Positions 11,501-23,500 of a DNA stretch of 64,000 nucleotides are shown piece by piece. The notes beneath the pieces are model-generated. The model saw nothing but the letters and a program-made list of their open reading frames with translations, was not told the DNA's origin and made no database searches. This DNA is from Prosopocoilus inquinatus. Lineage: Eukaryota > Arthropoda > Insecta > Coleoptera > Lucanidae. The translations under genes and the position numbers were made by a program. The stretch is from positions 37,727,001 to 37,791,000 of the forward strand of contig CM069876.1 of assembly GCA_036172665.1 (NCBI GenBank). The letters run 5' to 3'. Within the stretch, counting starts at the first letter, position 1. Each line of letters opens with the position of its first letter.

Positions 11501-14500
11501 TTTTATTTTATTAAGTTGCAATTCTTCATCTGATTTTGATAACCTGCGGCTATTATTTTTTATTTTTGACTGCATATTCGATTAAAACTCGAATTTACTT
11601 TCGTTCTATTGTGTATTTTTTTTTCTTTCCAATTTTCTTTAATTCATCATTTTTCTTTGTTTTATTTCGGGGTAAAATAATTAATTTAAAAATTGATTAC
11701 TTCAATAACACATTTTGAAGTAACTCGGGCAGGAGAAAATTGGGGAAAACACCACGTCAAGCACATACCCAGAACTCCTCGACGTCTTGTTGCAGAAGCG
11801 TCGGCCTCGATAACTTAATAAAAGCAAAATTTTAATTAAACGCTTAATTACGAGCTCTAATTGGCAAAGCTAATTTACAAAAGGATTACATCGCCTTATG
11901 ATCGTAAAATTTCGCGAAGGCCGCCCCCGGGGCCGGGGGAAAAGAAAATCGATGTGCATTTTCCGCATGGGGGAACCGAGTTTGGCGTTTGTTGCTTCTT
12001 TGCTTTTGCGAAATAAAAAGAAAAGTGGAGCTTGCAGTGAAAGTCCCAAGTTGATAAAATGGGGCGCAAAAGCAAGCGATGGATACACTTGGGGAATTTA
12101 TCGGCATCGGGGAGCGTGTAGATTTATGTTTGTTTGTTTTTTTCCTGTTGGGTTTCTTTATTGTCCGTTTGCGGCCTTAAGATAATTTATTTGGCGGGAA
12201 TTAAAACGGTTTCTTACTGTTAAATAAATATCGCAAACGGTGACATGTGAACGAATTAGTTGTGTTAGTGTCTTCATGAATACGAAGCTTCCTATCACAA
12301 AAAGAAGGCAAAAACGTTTTTCTACAGATACAGTGAAATCTCTTTAAGACGGACATGGTTCGTTCCCGATTACGTATTTAATCTATACCCACAAAAGAAG
12401 TTTCATTATGATCGCAAACGGTGACTTTTGGACGAATGAACGGTGACATTTGGGTTTTAGTTTATTAGTGAATAGTCTTCTATTACGAAAAGAAGACAAA
12501 AACATTTTTTCTACAAATACAGTGAAACCTCGCTAAGACGGACACGGTTCGTTCCCGATTACATATTTAATATTTAAACTGTAACCATCATGGGTGTAAC
12601 CGAACTTTTTTCTAAACCCTTGCATATTTTAAAAATCAGTAAAACTACCAATAATTATTATTAATTATTAATATAGGTATAGATATATTGGTTTGAGAAA
12701 AGCATAACTAAATTTTTTAAACATTTGAAAAGTGAGTTGTTTCCATTTTTAAAAATATTAATTTTTTTCGTTTAGAATATGAACTCCGGACAAATTCCCG
12801 GGCTTGTCCACACTTGCCTACGCCCATGGTATCCATAAAGACGTCTATTTAAAAAAATCTTCACTATGATCGCAAACAGTGACATTTGGACGAATTGGTC
12901 GCGTTAGTTTATTAATAATTAATATTAATTTATTAATATTAATGATTAATTTAATTATTATTAATTAATATGAAGCTTTCTAGACAAAAATATTTTTCTA
13001 CAAGTACAGTGAAATCTCGTTAAGACGGACACAGTTTGTTTCCGATTACACGTTTAATCTGTACACATTAAGATGTCTATTTAAGAGAAGCTTCACAATA
13101 TTACAGCGACTTATAAAATTAAATTTCTTCTTTTGCTTGAATTGTTGTATGTACAGCGCGAGCAAAAATGACTGATCTGTGTGTATAAGCTACAACCTCA
13201 CACACATCACTCAAAAATGACTACTACTGTGTATAAGCTGCAACTTCACACACATAAGTCATTTATTCACGTATTTCGTATACTATTATAATGCCTAGAC
13301 GTTTCCTCAAACGACCGGCACGTGGAAGAAACTGGCAAACAAATTTGGCATGAAAAATCACAATTGTCAAGGTTGGTAGACCTGTATTATTCAGTTTTGT
13401 TAACCTTGACAATTGTACTTTTATACTTCAAATCTTATTTTCAGTGCGCTTTTCTTAACGCCCCAAGTATATTTTCTGCGAGTTCAAGGATCAACAATCG
13501 TGACGTAAGTCGAATCAAGTAAACATAGAAATTAAAGACAAAATAATCGGATATTTTAGATAAAATATGTATAGAAATCGCGTTCTTCTTTACCAACTAC
13601 CAACAAACTTTTGGGTAAGAAAAAACTACATTCTAAGGTTTTCGCGCCGAATCATATCATTCCGCCCAATTAAGGATAATTCCGAGAATTTTTTGACGTT
13701 TAGTACATAAAGGACATAAAAAATATACAGGGTGATTCATATCTAGTGTAACAAACTTTGGGCATTTTGTTGGGGAGGTCATTTTAAGTGAATAATGTTA
13801 TATAAACCTAAGTCATATTTCACTTCGTTGCAAAATTATAACAGATCAAAAATTTAAAAAAAAAATGATAATTATAAGTTGTATAATGTTTTGTTGCTAT
13901 GCCAATAAAACTTTGGTCTGTTGTAATTCTGCAACGAAGTGAAATAGGACCTAAGTTTATATAGCTTTATTCACTTAAAATGACCTCTCCAACAAAACGT
14001 CAAGTCTGTCACACTTGATATGAATCAGCTTGTATATTTTGTTTATTTTTTTTAGATCTTTTATGTACTAAACGTCAAAAAATTCTCGGGCTAACCTTAA
14101 TTGGGCCGAATGATATGGTTCTGCGCTCCTGCATAATGATGGAAAATCTTCGAAAGTAGTTTTTTTCCACCCTGTATATAGGGTGTTTAAAAAAAAACGT
14201 TCGGATATTATAACCATGAATAGTACTCATCAAGAGCAACAAAAGGTCTAAGTGTAGGTCCGCAAATAATTTTTTTTTCAAGAATAGAGTTGAGTTTCCA
14301 TTGTAGTTAAAAAATTGTATTATTATAAAGAAACAAACAGTTACTGGGTGATTAACTAATAATACATTTTTTTAACTTCATTGGAAAATCAACTCTATCC
14401 TTGAAAAAATTATTTGCGGACCTACATACACTTACTTAGACTTTTTGTTTCCCTTGGCGAGTACTATTCATGGTTAGAGTATTCGAACGTTTCTTTTTAA

Positions 14501-17500
14501 ACACCCGGTATAGTGCAGGCTAAATTAACTGATAAGTGTGAAATTAAAGCTGCAACTTCACTCGTATCAATCATTTTTGCTCGCACTGAACACATTTTGT
14601 TTATTATTTTTTTTTTGTCTTTCGAAAAAGAAAACGTGTTTAAGTATTCTTATAAACACTTGTGCTTTTGTTTCAGAGTCGATTATGTTTTGTTTTTTAC
14701 GAGAAGAAGAAAGTTGAAATTAGATATTTTCTTTCATGTCTAACAACAATAACTTTCTCGTTTTGTTTCAATTCTTTTTATTAAGGCTTTTTAATGTTGA
14801 TGCCTATTTTTTTTGTAAATATAACGGGTTTTGCTCATGCCAGTGTAGCCAACCCTAGCGTGTTTGATATTTTCGGCGTTTGCGTTTATGCTATATTTGA
14901 TTTAGCGCATATTTTCACGAAAGAAAAAATAATATTTAGTCCGCGAATCAAGTTTATTTTAATTTTCGCAGTGGATTGGCTTTTTTTCAATTACATTTGT
15001 TTTCTGTTTTCAAATTTGTTTCTTTTTACGATTTCGTACAAATTTATTACATTAGAGAAAAAAAATGAAAATTGAATCATTGTAGACTGATGTTTATATT
15101 TATTTATGTTTATTCAATTTTATTTTGCAAGCAAGATATAATAAAAAAAATTAAATATTCTTTTAAAATTAAAATTAAATTGATTTGAAATAATACATAC
15201 TCGTATATCTGATTTTTCCCGCCAGAAATGAGAAAAAATCTAATTATTAACGAAATAGTACTTTTTCGTTGGAGATACGCTTTCGTTTTTTTTTTCTTTA
15301 GTTATACTTCGTGCGTTCATTTGTTTCATTTCATACAATTGCGATAAAAGAAAAATAGAATTCGGCCCCAAATACTTCAAAACTGATTTCGGATTTGCAA
15401 ACAAAATTGAATTTATGAATTATGAATTGCAGTTTAAATAAGAAATGTGTGAATTTAATTAAAAGTTTAAAGTAAATAAATTAATAGAAGAAGATATAGA
15501 ATAGAGTATAATTTAAAAGGAAACTGAATAGCAAAAATCGCGTGTATTGAAATATCAATAACATTAAGATTGGGCCAAAGTGTAACTAAACTTCCTGAAT
15601 AAATACATGCGACAAAGAACGCACTCTAAAAATAAAGATAAAATATAAGTACTCACGCACACTTGACGTATTGGCGAGGTTCGGGGCACTCCCCGGGCCA
15701 TTCGCAGTTAGTACAATTAGTGAACCAAGAAGAAAGAAAATATTACATGACATAAGATAACAATTGCAATACCTTACCAGGCGGAACGTACTAACAGAGG
15801 CTTTGAGATGCCCTGGGGGGTTTTTGATTGGATTCTTGGTTGGTTTTCTCCGCGTGTACAAACACACACATTCACCCATATTGCCCTGAACGGGGTTAAA
15901 CTCCTCCAGCAAAAACAACCGCACAGTTGAACGGTTAAGTGGATAACTATTTTATTTTGCATTTGCTCAAGCCGCAATGCCTGAATGTTTTTATTTAAAA
16001 AAAATGTCACCTCCCTCGCTTGACTTGCAGGCGTTACGAAAGTTACAAAAGTCAGGGGCAACTTTAACAAGCTTTCAGCGTTAATATGGCACGGTGGGGA
16101 AGGAGGGAACATGGTCGCACGGTTTCTGTGGGTATTGCGATCTTAATTATTATTGTTATGTTTGCGGTATTTCCTGTTCAGTTCATTATCTACTGGGAAA
16201 GATAAATAAAACATATTAAATTCCACTCGCATAATCAAACTAAATAAAATTTCAAGTGAAATACATTTAAGATCGACTTTCCGTGCGTTTACAGCGGTAA
16301 GAAAAAGATGTTTGAAGCAATATTCTAAGGTAATTTAAAAAAGAAAACAATTCGTATCTACTTAAAAGTTATTCTCAAGAGAAGAAACGGCATTCTGCTG
16401 ACAACGTCTGAAGCATTTGTCAATTCTGAAACTAATTGGCAATCGAAATTGATTTTTTGCTCATATACTAGCATACGAAACGTTATTGTATATAAAAGAG
16501 ATGTAATTCTGTTCATCAACTACAGCTTTTGTTAGATCTTAAACTAATTGGCAATTAAATGTATTTTTTTGTTCATCATGAGTCGATGATGGCAGAGGAT
16601 CATTTTCATAATACGAATTTAATAATTTAAAATCGAAAGCAAAAAATTTACTCGATCGGAAGTGATGTTATGATAAAGAAAAGTATATAAAATGGAGTCA
16701 GAACTGATGCGCCCCCGTGCTTTTATCCCTCTGCGCTTTTCCCAACAACTTTACCCCATTTTCTACTAGTAAAGCACGGATTTAGGAAAATTTTTAAGTA
16801 GTGAGTTATCATTCCGCACGACTAAACGAATAACCTAAATATACTAAAATAAAAAAAATAAAGTCCCTCCCCCCTCAATTATGCAATCAAAAAACAAACG
16901 AGGATTTTTTATGTAATAATGGATGTTGACCTTTCTTAAATGATTCAATTAGCAAATTATTACTTTTTTTGCACTTAAATTCCTTTGCGATTTTTATTCA
17001 TTAAACAGTCCCCCAATCTACCCAGTCTGGTTGTAAAGGGATGGTATTTATTTGTCTGGACAAATACAGCACGCAATTTAATATCAATTATAGGCCATAA
17101 ACGTCCGATATCCGACCGATCGGCAATAATTCTGAAACTAATGGGCACAATTGGAATACATAGGAGAAGCCAGCTAAATTAATGAGGTTTATGTTTCTGC
17201 TTTTTGGGGGGGAATACCTCGCGTAATATTACGGCGGAATTTCAGACGAGTCGTGTTCGTGTTTGTTTGAGGATTTACCTGTTCATTTCGTGCAAATATT
17301 TGCGTTTGCAAAGCGAGAAGCAGGACTCCGTAAATGCACTACCTATTTGCTTGTTAAATTGTAACATCCGTGCAGTGCCGCAGGGTGAATCAATTTCGCC
17401 TGCCAATCTCGTTAAAAATCATCGAAAATCAAAATTTAATGTATGTGTATGTATTGACAAAAATTTTAAAGTCAGGACACTCCCCAGATTATTTTTAAAA

Positions 17501-20500
17501 AGACCGCACAATAAAAACGAATTAATTTGAATTTTTGATGACGTCGAAATACGTAGTTCCGAACTCTGCATACTATTCAAATTTATATCAAAACAAAAAA
17601 TGGATTGGGCTCGTTTACCGTTTTTGTTTTGTGTCAAGTCTTGATACTTTATCTTGTGTTTCATTAATATTTCTAACAAAATGTATCTATCCGTATTTTA
17701 AAACATAAAAAAAAATAATTAGAATAATCGACCGATAAACGCTAGCCCCCATATTCGGACTTTTAAATTGTTTAAAAATATTTTATAAAAAATTTCGTGA
17801 AATGTTTTTCACCTTCAATGAAATGTTCTGTAATGTCATTTTTTTATTGTCATTAATTTTTATAATTTCAAAATTGACAATCTGCATTTCAATGTTCATG
17901 CTTCGTGTACGATGAGAGCAGAAATATGAGCGAGAAGAAATGTGTTTTAGTGCATGCAAGAGCGAGAAAAAAATTCGAAGAGTAGGCCGCGAGAATCTTC
18001 AACTTCTCGAATCCAAAAAAAAAATGGGAAATCAAATTTTTCCAAATGTAAATTTTCACCTACCGTCTTCAAATAATTATAACCTTTTTACGCCTACTTC
18101 TAATAATAATAAATAAAGATCGGAATCACTTATTTTGACGTCATCAATAAGAGTTTGGGTTTACACAGAAAATTATTTTTAAATTATAAGTTTTTATTAC
18201 GTAATTCTTTCCGGAATAATCCGGGAAGGTGGAGGAGGGGAGGGGGCATCCTGCAGTTGGTTTGCGGCCTATTCTTCATAATAGGGCGGCACAGTACTGT
18301 CAATTCGCCAAGTTTCAAATTCGATTTTTGTGTAGAAAAAAGTTGCACGTTAAAAATCGTATTATCCAGATTAGACGCTTAATAATAATAATAATAATAA
18401 ATTAAACTCCACCAACTGAAGACTTGTGAAAAAAACATGATTAAAAAACAGCGAGTTTATTAAAAACAAAAGTAACGTTTTGTTTTGTTTTTTTTTTTTC
18501 AATTTATTTGTTTTGTTTTTTTCTTTTTCGAACATAACGCGATACTTTTTTTCTTCGATTATCGAAAATATCTCGCAGCGGTTTTGATTTATTAATCAGT
18601 TTACTCTTTTTATTTATTTTTTATATTTCATAAAATTGTTTCTGTTCTTTCGTAAATACCTACACACTGCTGTTTGCCGTAAAACGTGCGATAGTCATTT
18701 GTTTTTCTTTCTCTTCTTTTCTCGTTGAAGTTTTCCATTTTTTTTTTCAATTTAAATTCCGATTACGTTTTTCCAAAAGACGAAAATTCTTCTTCTTTTT
18801 TGTTTTTATTTTCCTTGTCATATATTTTCAAACTGAATAATTAAAAACTTTTTACAATCTACGATCGAATCGTTGCAATCGTCTTTTGTTTTTGTTTTTT
18901 CTTTTTTACTTTTGTATTATGATTGTGATTTGTCTTTCTTCGTATGCACTCTTTTTGTAAATTTCGAATTGCGGTTGTGTAATGTTTCTTTTTCTAATGA
19001 TGATGGTCGGTAAGAATTTTTATGTTACTTTTCCTCGACTGTTAAAAAAATTCTTCATATTCTTTTTTATTTTCAATTGTTTACCGTTTTTTTTTTTTAT
19101 AAATTCAATGATTATAATTTCCTTAGAAATTTTTGATTGTGTTTCTCGACCATCAAAAAGTTTTTCACTTTTCTTGTTTTTGATTGGGTGCATGCATATC
19201 TTTTTCTGTTCTTGTATCTTTTGTTTTTGTCTTTTCCTTGCTTTTGTATTATGATTGTGATTTGTCTTTGTTCGTATGCTCTCTTTTTTGTAAATTTCGA
19301 ATTGCGGTTGTGTAATGTTGTTTTTTTTCTAATGTTATAATCGGCGGTAAGAATTTTTATTTTACTTTTCCTCGACTGTTAAAAAATTCTTCATATTTTT
19401 TTTTATTTTCAATTGTTTACCATTTTTTTATAAATTAAATGATTATAAACATATAAAATAGCGACATCTTACTATCGCTTTTTGACCTAACATTGCAGTA
19501 GGATAGACAAATTGAAGCGGGATTTGCTCCTAATGAGTCCCCCATGCAAGGCGGCCATGCTTGCTGTCAAAGCATAATGAAAGATTTTAGAAAAATTTTG
19601 TGCAAATCGTTTTTGATTGCAGTGAGAACCTCGAGCAGCCTCTGGACAGCTGTTTCAGCCCTGCTTGGGGCTTCTTCAGCAGAAACGTAGCTCGACATTC
19701 CCACTGCAGACCAAAAATGACTTGCCCAATTTATTCGCAAATGCGATGTAAGAATGATGAACAAATAAAATAGCGACATCTTACTATCGCTTTTTGACCT
19801 AACATTGCAGTAGGATAGACAAATTGAAGCGGGATTTGCTCCTAATGAGCTGTCCAGAGGCTGCTCGAGGTTCTCACTGCAATCAAAAACGATTTGCACA
19901 AAATTTTTCTAAAATCTTTCATTATGCTTTGACAGCAAGCATGGCCGCCTTGCATGGGGGACTCATTAGGAGCAAATCCCGCTTCAATTTGTCTATCCTA
20001 CTGCAATGTTAGGTCAAAAAGCGATAGTAAGATGTCGCTATTTTATATGTTCATCATTCTTACATCGCATTTGCGAATAAATTGGGCAAGTCATTTTTGG
20101 TCTGCAGTGGGAATGTCGAGCTACGTTTCTGCTGAAGAAGCCCCAAGCAGGGCTGAAACAGCTGTCCAGAGGCTGCTCGAGGTTCTCACTGCAATCAAAA
20201 ACGATTTGCACAAAATTTTTCTAAAATCTTTCATTATGCTTTGACAGCAAGCATGGCCGCCTTGCATGGGGGACTCATTAGGAGCAAATCCCGCTTCAAT
20301 TTGTCTATCCTACTGCAATGTTAGGTCAAAAAGCGATAGTAAGATGTCGCTATTTTATATGTTCATCATTCTTACATCGCATTTGCGAATAAATTGGGCA
20401 AGTCATTTTTGGTCTGCAGTGGGAATGTCGAGCTACGTTTCTGCTGAAGAAGCCCCAAGCAGGGCTGAAACAGCTGTCCAGAGGCTGCTCGAGGTTCTCA

Positions 20501-23500
20501 CTGCAATCAAAAACGATTTGCACAAAATTTTTCTAAATGATTATAATTTCCTTAGAAATTTTTGATTGTGTTTCTCGATCATCAAAAAGTTTTTCACTTT
20601 TCTTGTTTTTGATTGTGTGCATGCATATCTTTTTCTTTTTCCTCGCAAACTGTTTCGACTGTCTTTTGTTTTCCTTTTTCTTTTTCTTTATCCATCAATT
20701 TCATTTTGAATGTTTGCTATTAATTACCATCTTGAGAATTTTTAAATCGGCCCTTTTTGAGTTTTATTGCGCACGACTTAGGGCCAGTTTTTCAATTGGG
20801 GTTTAACTTTAAGCTCCGTTTTATGCCTGTGGAAACAATTGTCCTTACAATTGTTACCATGGGAATAAACCGAAGCTTAAAGTTAAACTGTGATGGAAAA
20901 ACCGGGCCTAAATGTAAAAGGAAGAAAAATATCATCTTCGATCTCAAAATCCAAAATCCACGATTCTGAAGATGAAATCGTACATAGTACCAACTACTAA
21001 AATAATCATGCGGTTGGCAACATTGCTGCAGAGCTACGCTTGACAAGCGCCACCCAATGATGACATCAAGTTAAAATATGTGACTGCGATCTCTACTAAT
21101 AAATCATAATAAAAACACTAAGAGAATCTGTATACATAATTTTTTTATGTTGATAATGAAATGTACAGGGTGTAACTTTAATGAGGAGCCAAACTTTAAG
21201 GGCCAGTTCCTCACACCGAAATATGAAAAAAAGTTTATATAAACATAGGTTCGCAAACGCGTAGTTTCTCGGATATAACAAAATCATCGTAGGCAGCCAC
21301 GATTTCATATTTGAAGTCTCATAACTTTCCCGAACAACTTTCCCAAATAACCAAACACCAAATCATTGGCAGACGCGCAAACATTTCCTGCGCGGCAAAT
21401 TTAAAATAAGTTTCATGAAATTTCTGAATGCTACGAAATATTATTATTATTATTATTATTTACATGAAATGAAATCTTTTGGCTTTACAACACTAGTTGT
21501 GACGCCAGCCTATCCGTCGTACAGGGGTGCGTTCGAAAACTAGCGGCACCTTCAAGTGCGTCGTCTTGGGTGTCTAATCGCATTTTCACGAGTTTTAACT
21601 CATTTTGCATCTCGTTCACCTGTTTGCGTTGTGTACATGACAACAGGCAAACTTTTAGTAGGTAAAATTAAAAGTTAAAAGTGGAATAATCGATAGAATG
21701 AATTTACAATAAAATAGCAAGTAAGAAAGTCGAAGGCGGAGCTTCTACTGTGGCTGAGGTACGTTTCAAGATTCGTGTGCTAAACAGACGAACACATTCA
21801 GTATGACGTCACATAAACATGGCGCCTAAGATGGCGCAATTCAAACTCAACGATTTTTTATTATTCATTGACATTTTTAAATTGAATTTAAACCCAGTAA
21901 TTAGTAATTGATGATTATTAGACAATAAGGAATCAGGGCCGTAGCCAGACTAAATATTCAGGGGAGGCTTATCGTAGCGTAGGACAGCCTCTGTAAGTTT
22001 TTTTTTTATTCTAATTTTTTCTTCTTTTTTTTTCTTTTTACGGATTTAAAATATTTTATAAATAAAAAACATAACAAATTAAATTGTAAATTATTGCATA
22101 AAATAATAACATTCAAAATAATAGCAGTTTTTGTTGTTTGAAATAAAGTTCCTTTAGTTTTTCACATTTAAATTACTCAATAGATAAATATCTGTTCAAA
22201 AATTGAAAGACCGGCGTCGGCGTTGCCTTGCGAAAACTTAAACCGGCAACAGTGCCCTAGAGTTAGAAATTTTGTGATAAATTTGCCGAGTGTGTGAAAT
22301 AAGTGACAAGGTTATGAATGAATATCTAATAATTATGGTAGAATAATGAGTGATGAATACTTTTATCTTAACATTTGAAATGCTTCTATATACAAATACA
22401 ATTAACGAACATCAAGTGATTGATTTCCCACATACCGCAATTGCATGCGCTCGAGAAACATGAGTTTTCAAAAGTTACACCGCAAAACAGACACCAACAA
22501 AGCAAGGAAAAGATAAACGAAGAATGTATGTGTCATTTCGTGTCAGGTTGGGCCATTGTAGGGCAGGCTTAAAACTTTCCAGGGCAGGCTCAGCCTCCCT
22601 TGGCGCCCCTCTGGCTACGGCTCCGTAAAGAATGCACTCTTATTAAAAAAATGCGAAATAAAAAACAACCCTATCCCTTCTAGTGACATAGATGATACAA
22701 ATAGCGATAGCCTCCACCTGGACATTTGGGACCACGACGACGAAAGCTCAGTGCTCGAGGCAGTCAGCAAGCTAAACGAAGTCCGGGGAGTCCGGGGCCT
22801 CGGCCGCTTCTTCAAACAGGTCTGCCAGTCGGCCAGGCAGAGTTCGCAGGATGACTTCCTGGGGTGCGTCACGATCCCGCTGCAGGACATCCCCTCGACG
22901 GGCGTGGAGGGTTGGTTCAAGTTGGACGCGAGGTCGCAGAGGAGCTCCGTGCAGGGGAGGATACGGCTGAAGATGTGGCTGTCGACGAGAGAGGACAGGG
23001 GGATCTCCGAAGAGGACAATTGGACCGAGCTCATGCAGCACGAAAGTTTGTACGCGATGTTCATCGATTACGAGCTGAGGAACTGGAATAAGGAGACGTG
23101 GACGTGGAACGGGGATTTACCGGGGCCGGCGCTTACCATTTTACATCAACATGCCGTGCAAGGTATGATTATGGTATAAATTACTTTTCTAAATCTTAAG
23201 AATGTAAGTTACTAAATCAACAGACATTGAGGCGTATTCTGTAACTTTTTAACGGCCTGTTAAAATTTAGAGATCCTTTAAAATTTTAAATACAATGCTG
23301 TGATTGGTTGTTAACGTAGCAACAAAATTTAACAGTCCTTTAAATTTAACGCTTTTGATATAGAATAGGCCCCTTTGTGTACAGATAGCGACATTACAGA
23401 TTTCTTTTTATCTATCCTTGACGCACAATACGCTCATCTAATTTCGTTTTCCGCTGACTGCACCGGTGTGCAATGAGTGTATCTTCATCTCGGTTCAACT

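Larger units (their letters stand above)
19448..20534. mobile_element. Ribozyme-bearing 312-bp tandem element, locus 1 (retrozyme-like, inverted)
   Basis: A minus-oriented arm (19448-19849, ~1.3 units) is joined to a plus-oriented arm (19850-20534, ~2.2 units) of the same 312-bp monomer. The termini are AACATATAAAATAG on the left and CACAAAATTTTTCT on the right. The flanks AAATGATTATA at 19437-19447 and 20535-20545 are an 11-bp target-site duplication. The inversion junction falls in the hammerhead stem III/cleavage region of the plus arm. Three complete hammerhead motifs lie inside. It sits in the 11.6 kb intron of the BAIAP3-like gene with the longer arm in sense. Confidence 0.85.

Noticed and set aside
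15586..16112. Two overlapping minus-strand frames of 112 residues
   Set aside because: No domain, no codon-like pattern and no splice support, inside a large intron.
19954..20565. Repeated 96-residue open frame (MGDSLGANPAS...) in the 312-bp element
   Set aside because: The frame stays open because the period is 312 = 3 x 104. It is interrupted once per unit, has no recognisable domain, and overlaps the ribozyme whose pairing explains the conserved bases.
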